64,000 nt of DNA. It comes from Terrimesophilobacter sp964651535. Its GTDB lineage: Bacteria; Actinomycetota; Actinomycetes; Actinomycetales; Microbacteriaceae. How positions within the stretch are numbered: the first letter of the stretch is position 1; each line of letters starts with the position of its first letter. Under the pieces are notes generated by a model. The model saw only the letters and a list, made by a program, of their open reading frames with translations. It made no database searches and had not been told where the DNA came from. Where the stretch lies: positions 620,001 through 684,000 of the forward strand of contig CAZYYE010000002.1 of the NCBI GenBank assembly GCA_964651535.1. The letters run 5' to 3'. Below are positions 53,941 through 62,778 of this stretch, in pieces. The position numbers and the translations under genes are program-made.

Positions 53941-54259
53941 GGCCCAAGGTTACGGTGCCTTTCCGGCAGCCATAGACGGCCGGCTCGATTAACCGCTACC
54001 CTGTGAGCCAACGGACGCTCTCACCGTTCGTTGTTGTGAAGAGATGGAGCCTGATTGTCTGGATAGGTCGACGCCGCGCGAGCGGTGCCCTGCTCTGCTC
54101 TGAACTGCTCCGAGCGGGCTGCACCACTCGATCCTGTGGCCGAGACCCTTAACCCCGCCGGACCGACGAACTCTCGCGGTCGCCCCCCCGGTGGAGCTGA
54201 GCAGCCCGTTCACGGTCAGTGACGTTGTTCGACCCGCCGCCACCGACAAGGAATCCTTC
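53941..54259 (+). other. 319-bp leader upstream of nucleoside hydrolase
   Basis: No protein-coding region is convincing here. The region holds several short inverted repeats (for example AACGG...CCGTT near 54009-54027) and is long for a simple leader. I compared it by eye with TPP, purine, preQ1 and guanidine riboswitch motifs and recognised none. It must contain the promoters for birA (minus) and the ECF/hydrolase operon (plus). Confidence 0.3.
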
Positions 54260-55288
54260 ATGACACAACCGATCATCATGGATGTCGACACCGGCATCGA
54301 TGACTCGCTCGCCCTCCTCTATTTGCTGGCGAGCCCGGAGGCCGAACTCCTCGCAATCACGTGCACGTCCGGAAACGTGCCGGCGCGACAGGTCGCGACG
54401 AACAATCTCGCCTGGCTTGAATTGTGCGGCGCCCCCGACATCGAGGTCGCGCTCGGCTCGGAAGTTCCTGTTGTCGCGCCACTCATGACGACGGAGGAGA
54501 CGCACGGCCCGCAGGGGATCGGATATGCGGAGCTTCCCGCGCCCACACGGCCGCTGTCGACGAGGCACGCAACCGAAGTCTGGATCGAACTCGCGCGCAG
54601 CCGGCCAGGGGAAATCATCGGTCTGGTCACCGGCCCGCTCACGAATCTCGCACTCGCGCTCCGCATCGAACCCGAACTGCCGCGCTTGCTCAAACGCCTC
54701 GTCGTCATGGGCGGCGCCTTCAATCACGCCGGAAACACCCTGCCGACGACGGAGTGGAACATCGCGGTCGACCCGGAATCGGCCAAGATGGTCTTTGATG
54801 CGTTTTCCGGACTGCCTGCCGATCGACGGCCCGTGGTGTGCGCCCTCGACGTCACGGAACAGATCGAGATGACGCCGGAGCACATCGCCGAGATCGGCCG
54901 CCGCGCAGGGAGTACCCCCGATGAGATCATCGCCGAAGCGGATGTCGATGGAACGCTGTCGAAGGCCTCCAACCAGGTCGTGCGCTACCTCACGGATGCC
55001 GTGCGCTTCTACATGGAGTTCCACATCGCCCACGATCAGGGCTTCCTCGCGCACATGCATGACCCGTTCGCGGCCGCGATCGCCCTGCATCCCGAACTCG
55101 GCGTCACCCGCGCGGCAACCGTCGATGTGGAACTCGCGGGAACCCTCACGAGGGGCCAGACCGTCGCGGACTGGCGCGGCATGTGGGGAAGGGAACCCAA
55201 TGCCGACATTGTGGTTGCGGTGGACCCGCCCAAATTCTTCGACCACCTCGTCGAAAGGGTCAGCGACTTCGCTCGTCGAGTCGGGTGA
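54260..55288 (+). CDS. Nucleoside hydrolase (IunH family)
   Basis: A 342-residue ribohydrolase splitting nucleosides to base and ribose. The calcium-binding signature DVDTGIDDSLALLYLL starts at residue 8, ITCTSGNVPARQVATNN follows, and EWNIAVDPESAKMVFD near residue 175 and the late DP.AAAIAL region complete the fold. ATG 54260 has AAGGA eight bases upstream. It precedes an ECF transporter by 56 bp in the same direction, so it likely processes the imported compound. Confidence 0.93.
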   Translation: MTQPIIMDVDTGIDDSLALLYLLASPEAELLAITCTSGNVPARQVATNNLAWLELCGAPDIEVALGSEVPVVAPLMTTEETHGPQGIGYAELPAPTRPLSTRHATEVWIELARSRPGEIIGLVTGPLTNLALALRIEPELPRLLKRLVVMGGAFNHAGNTLPTTEWNIAVDPESAKMVFDAFSGLPADRRPVVCALDVTEQIEMTPEHIAEIGRRAGSTPDEIIAEADVDGTLSKASNQVVRYLTDAVRFYMEFHIAHDQGFLAHMHDPFAAAIALHPELGVTRAATVDVELAGTLTRGQTVADWRGMWGREPNADIVVAVDPPKFFDHLVERVSDFARRVG

Positions 55289-55344
55289 CCGGCACCACCC
55301 CCGCTAGATGCTCAGCAGTACCAAACCCAACAAAGGAGAAAGTC

Positions 55345-56178
55345 ATGAGTAGCACTGCAACAACTCCGGCTGATTCGAAGAAGACCAGGAACCGGATTCT
55401 GGTCGCGGCCGGCACCATCATCATCGTCGCAACCTACCTGTATCTGGTGGTCGGCCAACCGACGGAGATTGCGGAAAGTTCCTTCAGTCAGGCCGGCCTC
55501 ATCGCGATCGCCGGATACGTGATCGGCGCGATCCTCCTCGCGATGGGCGCCATCCACCGTCTGCCCACGGCGACCGTCGCCATGGTCCCGGTCGCGATCG
55601 CGCTCAACATCGTTGTCGGGCAGCTCGTGTCCGTGATCGGCATTCCCGTGTACATGGACTCGATCGGCACGGTACTTGTCGCCGCGCTGGCCGGTCCCGC
55701 CGCCGGTGTCGTGACGGGTATTCTCACGAACGTGATCTGGGGCCTCACCCTCAGCCCGATCGCGCTGCCGTACGCGGTCGTGCAGGTCATCATCGGCGTC
55801 ATGGCCGGATACGCAGCTCGACTCGGCATGTTCCGCCTGTTCTATCTTGCGCCGGTCGCCGGTGCGGTCACGGGACTGGTTGCGGCCGTCGTTTCGGCGC
55901 CGATCTCCGCGTTCGTGTTCGGCGGCGCGACGGGCGGCGGCACCGCAGCGATAGTCGGGGCATTCCAGGCGATGGGAAATTCGCTCCTCGCCTCGACCAC
56001 ATTGCAGGGCTTGCTGTCTGACCCACTCGACAAGGCGATCACGTTCACGATCGTCGTGCTGATCCTCGCGGCGCTTCCCAGCCGGTTCCGCCAGCGCTTC
56101 CCGTTCGTGCGCGAACACAACGTGTTCGGGCGCAAGGCGCAGGTCGTGCAGCACCGCACGGGAAACCCGGAAGCCTAG
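55345..56178 (+). CDS. ECF transporter substrate-binding (S) component
   Basis: A 277-residue membrane protein with about six to eight hydrophobic segments. The VYMDSIGTVLVAALAGPAAG motif resembles the first-helix loop of many S components. ATG 55345 follows AAAGGAGAA. It is succeeded by ecfT and two ecfA genes, a dedicated (group I) arrangement. Adjacency to the nucleoside hydrolase suggests a nucleoside or related substrate, which is inferred. Confidence 0.85.
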   Translation: MSSTATTPADSKKTRNRILVAAGTIIIVATYLYLVVGQPTEIAESSFSQAGLIAIAGYVIGAILLAMGAIHRLPTATVAMVPVAIALNIVVGQLVSVIGIPVYMDSIGTVLVAALAGPAAGVVTGILTNVIWGLTLSPIALPYAVVQVIIGVMAGYAARLGMFRLFYLAPVAGAVTGLVAAVVSAPISAFVFGGATGGGTAAIVGAFQAMGNSLLASTTLQGLLSDPLDKAITFTIVVLILAALPSRFRQRFPFVREHNVFGRKAQVVQHRTGNPEA

Positions 56179-56184
56179 TCCCCG

Positions 56185-56964
56185 ATGTCGACGACGCTCT
56201 TTGATCACCGGAAATCGGCACTCCACCGACTCAACCCGGTGACGAAACTGATCGCGCTGCTTGCGATCATCGTCACCGTGTTCGCCATCCCCGTGTGGTG
56301 GGTGGCCGGTCTCATCGTTGCGTTCGTCGTCGTGCCTGCCGCCGCGATCTCGCGATCCGGCGGCAGGCTCCTTCGCCTCAGCCTCAAGATCCTGCTGCCC
56401 ATCATCATCGTGCTGTTCATCGTCCAGGGGCTCACCTTTCCGGGCGGAAAAACCATCATTTGGCAGTGGGGAATCATCGATGTCACCTCCGAGGGACTGC
56501 TGTTCGCCCTCGGGATCGGCTCGCGGATCGTCGTGCTCGTACTCGCTTCGATCCTGCTCGTCCTCACGACCCACCCCGGCGACCTCATGAGCGCATTGAC
56601 CGAGCGTGGGATGTCGCCGAAGTTCGCGTACATCATCAGCTCGACGCTCCAACTCATTCCCGCGTTTCGGGAGCGCGCGGACAGCATCCTTCTCGCCCAG
56701 CAATCGCGAGGGCTCAGCCTCAAGGGCAGTCCGTTCCGCCGGATCAAGGTGATGCTGCCGCTGCTCAGCCCCCTCGTGCTCGGCATGTTCACCGACGTCG
56801 AAGAACGCTCGACCGCCATGGAGGCGCGGGCGTTCGGCTCCACGGCGAAGCGCACGTCGCTCATCCCCGTTCCCGACTCCATGGTCCAGCGCATCGCGCG
56901 GTGGCTGTTGATTCTCGCGGCCCTCGCGGCCGTCGCCACACCGATTGCGTTAGGACTGCTGTGA
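56185..56964 (+). CDS. ecfT: ECF transporter transmembrane coupling protein
   Basis: A 259-residue membrane protein with about five helices. The N-terminus SALHRLNPVTKLIALL is typical of EcfT, and the coupling helices carry the Ala-Arg-Gly-type sequences SRGLSLKG near residue 173 and MEARAFGST near residue 212. It joins the S component to the two ATPases. It lies 6 bp after the S-component gene, and the first ATPase gene overlaps its stop. Confidence 0.92.
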   Translation: MSTTLFDHRKSALHRLNPVTKLIALLAIIVTVFAIPVWWVAGLIVAFVVVPAAAISRSGGRLLRLSLKILLPIIIVLFIVQGLTFPGGKTIIWQWGIIDVTSEGLLFALGIGSRIVVLVLASILLVLTTHPGDLMSALTERGMSPKFAYIISSTLQLIPAFRERADSILLAQQSRGLSLKGSPFRRIKVMLPLLSPLVLGMFTDVEERSTAMEARAFGSTAKRTSLIPVPDSMVQRIARWLLILAALAAVATPIALGLL

Positions 56965-57818
56965 TCGACCTGCACGACGTTTCGTATGCGTACCCCGACA
57001 CCGACCACTATGTGCTGTCCCACATCGACCTGAATGTGCCCCCAGGCACGGTCGCGGGAGTCGTGGGTGCCTCAGGCGCGGGGAAGACGACCCTCGCGAA
57101 AATCATCTCCGGGTTCGTGCCCCACGTCGACGGCGGTGAGCTGAGCGGCACCGTCGTCGTCGACGGCGCGACGATCGCCGACGTGACTCTCGCGGAGGCG
57201 GTCTCGCACGTCGGACTCGTAATTCAGAGCCCGTTCAATCAGATCTCCGGCGCGAAGTTCACGGTTCGGGAGGAGCTCGCGTTCGGATTGGAAAACCTCG
57301 GCGTCGCGCGCGCGGAAATGGCTGAGCGGGTCGAGGCGGTCGCCGACCTCCTGGGAATCACCGCGCTGCTCGAGCGCTCCCCCTACGCGCTTTCCGGCGG
57401 CCAGCAGCAGCTCGTCGCGATCGCGTCCATGATCATCATGCGAACCCCCGTGCTCGTCATGGACGAGCCGACATCGCAATTGGATCCCGGCGGAACCCGC
57501 ATGGTTTTCGACGTCATGTCGAGCCTGCGCGACGCCGGCATCACGCTCGTGATTTTCGAGCACAAGCTGGAACTCCTTCGCGAGCACGCCGACGTGATCC
57601 ACGTGCTCGCCGACCACCAGCTCATCGCCTCCGGACCGTCGCGCTCGATGCTCGCCGACCCGCGCCTCGAGGAATGGGGCATCGGATCCACCCGGTTCAC
57701 CTCAGCAACGCGTTCGGCACGCGATCGCGGACTGCTTGCGAAGGACGTGGAATTGCCGGTTTCGCTCGCAGACGCGGTCCCTGTGTTCGACGAATTCTCC
57801 GCGAAGGAAGGTGCCTGA
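56961..57818 (+). CDS. ecfA: ECF transporter ATPase (first)
   Basis: A 285-residue ABC ATPase. It has Walker A VGASGAGKTTLAKI near residue 35, the Q-loop in GLVIQSPFNQIS, signature LSGGQQQLVAIA near residue 142, Walker B VLVMDEPTSQLDPGG, and His in VIFEHKLE. GTG 56961 overlaps the ecfT stop. The C-terminal 40 residues form the extra EcfA tail. Confidence 0.93.
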   Translation: MIDLHDVSYAYPDTDHYVLSHIDLNVPPGTVAGVVGASGAGKTTLAKIISGFVPHVDGGELSGTVVVDGATIADVTLAEAVSHVGLVIQSPFNQISGAKFTVREELAFGLENLGVARAEMAERVEAVADLLGITALLERSPYALSGGQQQLVAIASMIIMRTPVLVMDEPTSQLDPGGTRMVFDVMSSLRDAGITLVIFEHKLELLREHADVIHVLADHQLIASGPSRSMLADPRLEEWGIGSTRFTSATRSARDRGLLAKDVELPVSLADAVPVFDEFSAKEGA

Positions 57819-57819
57819 C

Positions 57820-58626
57820 ATGGATGTGAGCTTCGACGAGGTGAGTTACACCTATGCCAGCGGCGTGGAGGCAGTCAAGCGCGTGACGCTCGAGATCCCC
57901 AGCGGGCAGCGAATCGCGATCGTCGGCCAGAACGGAGCCGGCAAGACGACTCTCGTGCGGCACCTCAATGGAATCTTCCAGCCGACAAGCGGGAAGGTCC
58001 ACGTCGGCGACTGGACGACGACCGGACACACCATTGCCGAACTCTCGGCGCGAGTCGGCTACGTGTTCCAAAACCCCGATGAGCAGCTTTTCGCCCGCAA
58101 AGTCATCGATGATGTCGCGTTCGGCCCCAAGAACCTGGGCTTCGATCAGGATCGTGCCGACGCACTTGTCGCGGCAGCTCTGGAGCAAACCGGACTGTCC
58201 GCGGAGGCGGAAACTCATCCTCATCACCTCTCGCTTTCGGAACGCAAACGGGTCGCACTCGCGGCAGTGCTCGCCATGGATACCCCCGTCGTCGTGCTCG
58301 ATGAGCCGACGACGGGGCAGGACGAGCACGGAGTCCGCATGATCGCCGACATCGTCGCGAAGTTGCAGTCGGAAGGGCGGACGGTCGTCGCCATAACCCA
58401 CGACATGGACTTTTGCGCCGAAAATTTCGAACGGGTCGTCGTCATGGCTCAGGGCGAAGTCCTCGCGGACGATGCGCCGGCCGTGGTGTTCGCCGAGGAC
58501 GCCATCCTCGCTGCGGCGAGGGTCGAGGCGCCTCAACTCGCCCGCCTCGCCGACGCTCTCGGCTGGGCGAAGCGCCCGCTCACGGTCGACGCCTTCGTGG
58601 ATTCTCTCCCGGCGCACCGTCGATGA
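57820..58626 (+). CDS. ecfA: ECF transporter ATPase (second), with altered signature motif
   Basis: A 268-residue ABC ATPase with Walker A VGQNGAGKTTLVRH near residue 35, Q-loop YVFQNPDEQLFA, Walker B VVVLDEPTTGQDEHG and switch His in ITHDMDF. The signature reads HLSLSERKRVALA rather than LSGGQ. Such LS-x-x-E-KR variants occur in one of the two EcfA subunits, giving asymmetric nucleotide sites. It starts one base after the previous stop and overlaps the EamA gene by four bases. Confidence 0.93.
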   Translation: MDVSFDEVSYTYASGVEAVKRVTLEIPSGQRIAIVGQNGAGKTTLVRHLNGIFQPTSGKVHVGDWTTTGHTIAELSARVGYVFQNPDEQLFARKVIDDVAFGPKNLGFDQDRADALVAAALEQTGLSAEAETHPHHLSLSERKRVALAAVLAMDTPVVVLDEPTTGQDEHGVRMIADIVAKLQSEGRTVVAITHDMDFCAENFERVVVMAQGEVLADDAPAVVFAEDAILAAARVEAPQLARLADALGWAKRPLTVDAFVDSLPAHRR

Positions 58627-59468
58627 TCGGCGGAGCGATCCTGGCACTGCTCGCCAGCGCTTTCCTCGGGGTTTCCGACTTTCTCGGCGGCCTGATTTCC
58701 CGCAAGATCGCGCTCGTCACGGTGTTGCTGTTATCCCAGCTCGTCGCAACCGTCGCGATCCTCCCCAGGATGCTGTGGGAGTCCCCTCTGGACAACGCCG
58801 GGCCCGCGCTGTTCTGGGGTGTCATCGGGGGCGCCGCCACCGCCATCGCCGTCGCGAGCCTGTTCAAAGCTCTCGCGATCGGCACGATGGGGATTGTGGC
58901 ACCGATCACGTCGCTCAGCGTGCTCGTGCCCGTCGGAGTCGGGCTCGCGACGGGCGACGCCCTGAGCTGGCTCCTCGGCCTTGGACTTGCTGCGGCCATC
59001 GCGGGCACCGTTCTCGCGAGCGGACCCGAGGTGCGATCCCACACGCAGGGTCACGGGCCGAAACCCATCATTCTCGCGATCGTGGCGGCGTTGGGCTTCG
59101 GTGTTGCCAACCTTTCCGTCGCTCTCGGCAGCGCTGCGAACGTCACGACAACGCTCGTCTCGAACGCTCTCACCGTGCTCGTGATTTACGCGATCGGCGC
59201 GCTCATCCTCAGACAGGTCCCGCGAGCGGACCGGCGAAGCCTCATCGGCATTGCGGCGATCGGCGTTCTCGGCATTTCGGCGAACCTGTGCTTCGCCCTC
59301 GCCAGCACCGTCGCCCCGCTCACGATCGTCGCGGTGCTCGCCTCCCTCTACCCCGTGATCACGGTTCTCCTCGGTTGGCGGATCCTCGGAGAGCACTTGA
59401 AACGCATGCAGCTGATCGGCGTGATTGCCGTATTCCTCGGCGTCGCCACCATTGCAGCGGCCTCCTGA
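58623..59468 (+). CDS. EamA/DMT-family transporter
   Basis: A 281-residue protein with about ten hydrophobic helices, arranged as two EamA repeats. The first repeat has FLGVSDFLGGLISRK and the second has LGFGVANLSVALGSAANV. Its ATG overlaps the second ecfA stop (ATGA). The substrate is unknown; a metabolite or base exporter is possible given the operon. Confidence 0.86.
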   Translation: MIGGAILALLASAFLGVSDFLGGLISRKIALVTVLLLSQLVATVAILPRMLWESPLDNAGPALFWGVIGGAATAIAVASLFKALAIGTMGIVAPITSLSVLVPVGVGLATGDALSWLLGLGLAAAIAGTVLASGPEVRSHTQGHGPKPIILAIVAALGFGVANLSVALGSAANVTTTLVSNALTVLVIYAIGALILRQVPRADRRSLIGIAAIGVLGISANLCFALASTVAPLTIVAVLASLYPVITVLLGWRILGEHLKRMQLIGVIAVFLGVATIAAAS

Positions 59469-59484
59469 CGGTAAAGTGACAGGC

Positions 59485-61086
59485 GTGACCGCCGACGACA
59501 CGACAGAGCCAGACATCTATACGACAGCGGGCAAGCTCGCTGACCTCAAGCGCCGCTACCACGAAGCCGTGACGGCCAGCGGAGAAGCCGCGATAGAGAA
59601 GCAACACAAGCGCGGCAAGAAGACGGCGAGAGAGCGCATCGAGCAACTCCTCGACCACGGATCCTTTGTGGAGCTCGACGAGTTCGTGCGCCACCGCACC
59701 CACGCATTCGGCATGGACAAGTCCCGCCCCTACGGCGACTCCGTCGTGACCGGCACAGGAACAATCCACGGCCGCCAGGTCGCCGTCTACGCTCAGGACT
59801 TCACAATCTTCGGCGGGAGTCTCGGCGAGGTCGCCGGCGAGAAGATCATCAAGGTCATGGAACTCGCCATGAAGACGGGCGTGCCGATCATCGGGATGCT
59901 CGACTCCGGCGGAGCCCGCATCCAGGAAGGTGTCGTCGCGCTCGGCAAGTACGGCGAGATTTTCCGCCTCAACACCCAGGCCTCCGGCGTGATCCCGCAG
60001 ATATCCATCATCATGGGCCCCGCAGCGGGCGGCGCCGTGTACTCCCCCGCCCTCACCGACTTCGTCATCATGGTCGACAAGACGAGCCAGATGTTCGTGA
60101 CCGGCCCCGACGTCATCAAGACCGTCACGGGCGAAGACGTCGGCATGGAGGAGCTCGGGGGCGCCCTCACCCACAACCAGAAGTCCGGCGTCGCGCACTA
60201 CCTCGCCGCGGATGAAGATGACGCGCTCGACTACGCGCGCACGCTCCTGTCCTACCTGCCTGACAACAACCTCGCCGACCTCCCCGTGTACGAAAGCGAC
60301 GCCGAACTTGAGATCACCGACGAGGACCGCAAGCTCAACACGCTCATCCCGGACTCGCCGAACCAGCCGTACGACGTGAAAACCGTGATCGAGCACGTCG
60401 TCGACAACGGCGAATTCCTGGAGACCCAACCGCTGTTCGCGCCCAACATCGTCGTCGGGTTCGGACGCGTGGAAGGCAAATCCGTCGGCGTGATCGCGAA
60501 CCAGCCGAATGCGATGGCCGGAACGCTCAATATCGAAGCGGGAGAGAAGGCGGCGCGCTTCGTGCGCTTTTGCGACGCGTTCTCCATCCCGATCCTCACG
60601 CTCGTGGATGTGCCGGGCTACCTGCCTGGCACAGACCAGGAGTGGACGGGCGTCATCCGCCGGGGTGCCAAGCTGCTGTACGCGTACGCCGAAGCAACCG
60701 TGCCGCTCGTGACCGTGATCACCCGCAAGGCTTACGGCGGCGCCTACATCGTCATGGGATCGAAGCAGCTCGGCGCCGACCTCAACTACGCGTGGCCCAC
60801 TGCCGAGATCGCCGTCATGGGCGGGCAGGGCGCGGTGAACATCCTGTTCCGCGGCGAGATCAAGGCGGCGGAGGAGAACGGCGAGGACGTCGCGGCCGTG
60901 CGCACGCGACTCGCGAACGAGTACACCTACAACGTCGCGAGCCCGTTCCTGGCTGCGGAGCGCGGCGAACTCGACGGCGTGATCGAGCCGGCCGCGACGA
61001 GAGTCGCGGTCATCAAGGCGATGCGCGCGCTGGCCACCAAGAGGGCAAGCCTGCCGCCCAAGAAGCACGGGAACATCCCGCTGTGA
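59485..61086 (+). CDS. accD: Acyl-CoA carboxylase beta (carboxyltransferase) subunit
   Basis: A 533-residue carboxyltransferase of the propionyl/acetyl-CoA carboxylase type (AccD5/PccB-like). The crotonase-like core includes GGARIQEGVVAL near residue 150, IMGPAAGGAVYSPALTDF near residue 175, and the C-terminal GVIRRGAKLLYAYAEATV and RKAYGGAYIVMGSKQLGADL regions. It transfers CO2 from biotin to an acyl-CoA for fatty acid or mycolate-type lipid synthesis. GTG 59485 starts it; the epsilon gene overlaps its stop by four bases. Confidence 0.95.
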   Translation: MTADDTTEPDIYTTAGKLADLKRRYHEAVTASGEAAIEKQHKRGKKTARERIEQLLDHGSFVELDEFVRHRTHAFGMDKSRPYGDSVVTGTGTIHGRQVAVYAQDFTIFGGSLGEVAGEKIIKVMELAMKTGVPIIGMLDSGGARIQEGVVALGKYGEIFRLNTQASGVIPQISIIMGPAAGGAVYSPALTDFVIMVDKTSQMFVTGPDVIKTVTGEDVGMEELGGALTHNQKSGVAHYLAADEDDALDYARTLLSYLPDNNLADLPVYESDAELEITDEDRKLNTLIPDSPNQPYDVKTVIEHVVDNGEFLETQPLFAPNIVVGFGRVEGKSVGVIANQPNAMAGTLNIEAGEKAARFVRFCDAFSIPILTLVDVPGYLPGTDQEWTGVIRRGAKLLYAYAEATVPLVTVITRKAYGGAYIVMGSKQLGADLNYAWPTAEIAVMGGQGAVNILFRGEIKAAEENGEDVAAVRTRLANEYTYNVASPFLAAERGELDGVIEPAATRVAVIKAMRALATKRASLPPKKHGNIPL

Positions 61087-61295
61087 CAGACACCGGGGAG
61101 ATCAGGGTCGTCAGGGGAAACCCCACCCCGGACGAGCTCGCCGCGGTCGTGTCGGTCATCGAGGCGATGACGGCCGAGATGGAAGGATCGAAGGCGAGAG
61201 CGCACGCGCACGCTGCGAGTTCGTGGCGGTTGAGCCAACGTCCCATCCGTACCCCGTTTCTTCGCGGCCTCACGCACTGGCGCACTTCTTCCTGA
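61083..61295 (+). CDS. accE: Acyl-CoA carboxylase epsilon subunit
   Basis: A 70-residue protein with the AccE hallmark IRVVRGNPTPDELAAVVSVI near residue 8 and a C-terminal Trp (SSWRLSQR). Epsilon subunits stabilise actinobacterial carboxyltransferase complexes. GTG 61083 overlaps the accD stop (GTGA). A short hairpin (CCCCC/GGGGG, 61300-61314) follows the stop. Confidence 0.9.
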   Translation: MTDTGEIRVVRGNPTPDELAAVVSVIEAMTAEMEGSKARAHAHAASSWRLSQRPIRTPFLRGLTHWRTSS

Positions 61296-61544
61296 TTCGC
61301 CCCCGTTTTGGGGGTAAACCGCGGCGAAGCGTCATGCCATCCACCCCCCAAATCGAATTCCGTGTTGAATTGCCACGGTTTCGCGCGGAATCGTCGGTTG
61401 ACGCCGACGTAACGCACGAAAACCACACTCTGTACCCCGCGGAAGAAACTTTTCCCACCCCGAGAACGCGGTATACCGGACGAAGCGGGGGATGTTTGCC
61501 AAAAATTGTCCCCCAGCTGTCCCCCAAAGTGACGACTATGAGTT

Positions 61545-61730
61545 AAAGTGTTCACACCCCAGAATGGGTATTGCTAGGTGTTCCTCTACCAAGAGCAACA
61601 CACCAATCATTGGCCGACTAGGGTAAGCGGGCTAATGACTTGGGGGCGAGTCAGGGCGGTATTCGGGTTATCGCCCTGACTCGAATCTTAAATGAAGGGC
61701 CGGAGGTTCTCTCCGGCCCTTCATCTTTTT
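61545..61730 (+). ncRNA. Candidate small structured RNA with intrinsic terminator
   Basis: Successive stems are visible on the plus strand. The first is 61578-61601 (GTGTT-c-CTCT / AGAG-c-AACAC, 4-base loop). The second is 61647-61658 paired with 61672-61683 (CGAGTCAGGGCG / CGCCCTGACTCG, 12 bp). The third is the terminator stem at 61694-61722. No known family (6S, SRP, tmRNA, 6C) was recognised. The promoter is unclear; a TATGAG hexamer at 61537 lacks a matching -35. The 5' end is a guess. Confidence 0.38.
61694..61730 (+). terminator. Strong intrinsic terminator
   Basis: A 12-bp perfect stem (GAAGGGCCGGAG / CTCCGGCCCTTC, 5-base loop GTTCT) is followed by ATCTTTTT. It ends any plus-strand transcript in the region and may also serve the convergent gene ending at 61732. 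Confidence 0.9.
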
Positions 61731-61731
61731 G

Positions 61732-62778
61732 TCACCCCATGGATGGACTGCGCGGGATCTCCAGCCACAGCGTGACCTCGTCGTTGTCGTCGTCTTCGTC
61801 GTCGTGGCCCAAAGCGCTCGCGCTGCCATCGTTGGAGGATGTGAGCCCGACCACCGTCACCGCGGTATCCGAACCCTCGGGAACTGTCCGCGCGACCACC
61901 CTGTCGAACTCGGCTCCTTTCAAGGCATCGGCCAGCTGGTTCAACACCCGATCCAGTTCGGCGGCCGACAGTTCATCGATACCGCCCTCGTCCAGAAGCG
62001 TCACCGTCGCGCCACGGCGGCGAGCGTGTTTCACCTGGTCGCGCACGCGATTGTTGAGCAGCTTCCGCCCGCGAATCTCGTCGCGGATACCCGCCTCGAG
62101 GTAGATGCACTCCCAGCGCTGCGCCTCCGTCAAATCGCCGCGCCGGGACACGATCTGGCGCAGCATCGGCAAGGCCATCCGGTTCGTCTGCCGCAAGCGG
62201 AACTGGCGTTCGAACAAATGGGCCTCCTGGGCGGCCTGCCACGCGGTGGCTTCACGCTCCGCGACGACATACTTCTCTGCGTCCTTGCCGATCCTGGCGA
62301 GCGAAACGGACAGGACGTGGGACACGCCGACCCAGACGATGCTGCCCACAACGCCGAGCGTTGCGAGCGCACCGACCCCGGCCCACACCGCAGTCTGCAC
62401 CGCGAGGAAGGCGACGCCGAGCCACGCGAAAAAGTGGCGCTTCCGCGTTGAGGTGATGACCATGAGCGTCCCGACCGCCGCCGGGTACCACGTCGAGTAG
62501 TCGGAACCCACGCTGCCGTTGACGTCGAGTTGCGCGGTCACGAGCAGGGGAAGCGCGATGCACACGGCGAGATTGAAGGCGGCCATCCACACCGGCATGG
62601 TCATGTTCTTCGACGGCCACAGGCTCAGCGTCGTCGCGATCGCGTACAGCACCATGGCCGCGACATAAGGGACCTTGTCTTTCGGGACGTCAATCGAGTA
62701 GGTCGCAAGCAGGAGGTGGTACCCGGAGAACACCGCGGCGAGCGCGACAATGATGTACCTCGGCATCGCGATGACCAT
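61732..62778 (-). CDS. Membrane protein paired with the sensor kinase
   Basis: A 348-residue protein with about five N-terminal hydrophobic segments (to about residue 155), then a soluble region of around 190 residues with KYVVAEREATAWQAAQEAHL and a long acidic tail (SALGHDDEDDDNDE) before the end. I recognise no catalytic kinase motif, and the soluble part may be a degenerate regulator. Its ATG overlaps the kinase stop by one base (TGATG), so the two are translationally coupled and probably form one signalling unit. Confidence 0.72.
   Translation of the reverse strand: MVIAMPRYIIVALAAVFSGYHLLLATYSIDVPKDKVPYVAAMVLYAIATTLSLWPSKNMTMPVWMAAFNLAVCIALPLLVTAQLDVNGSVGSDYSTWYPAAVGTLMVITSTRKRHFFAWLGVAFLAVQTAVWAGVGALATLGVVGSIVWVGVSHVLSVSLARIGKDAEKYVVAEREATAWQAAQEAHLFERQFRLRQTNRMALPMLRQIVSRRGDLTEAQRWECIYLEAGIRDEIRGRKLLNNRVRDQVKHARRRGATVTLLDEGGIDELSAAELDRVLNQLADALKGAEFDRVVARTVPEGSDTAVTVVGLTSSNDGSASALGHDDEDDDNDEVTLWLEIPRSPSMG

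Larger units (their letters stand above)
61296..61731 (+). other. Intergenic region with a candidate structured RNA
   Basis: A 436-bp region without a credible protein gene. It holds the CCCCC/GGGGG hairpin after accE, a relatively AT-rich stretch, and from about 61545 a series of hairpins leading to the strong terminator (separate entries). Two tiny frames (61564-61626, 61635-61679) lack ribosome-binding sites and were not called. Confidence 0.6.

Noticed and set aside
54000..54250. Known riboswitch upstream of the nucleoside hydrolase
   Set aside because: No TPP, purine, preQ1 or guanidine core motif could be matched by eye.
61564..61679. Two tiny open frames of 20 and 14 residues in the accE downstream region
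   Set aside because: No ribosome-binding sites, and they overlap the hairpins of the candidate RNA; they occur by chance easily.
61545..61730. Identification as the actinobacterial 6C RNA
   Set aside because: The C-rich runs lie upstream of the hairpins rather than in their loops, so the family pattern does not fit.
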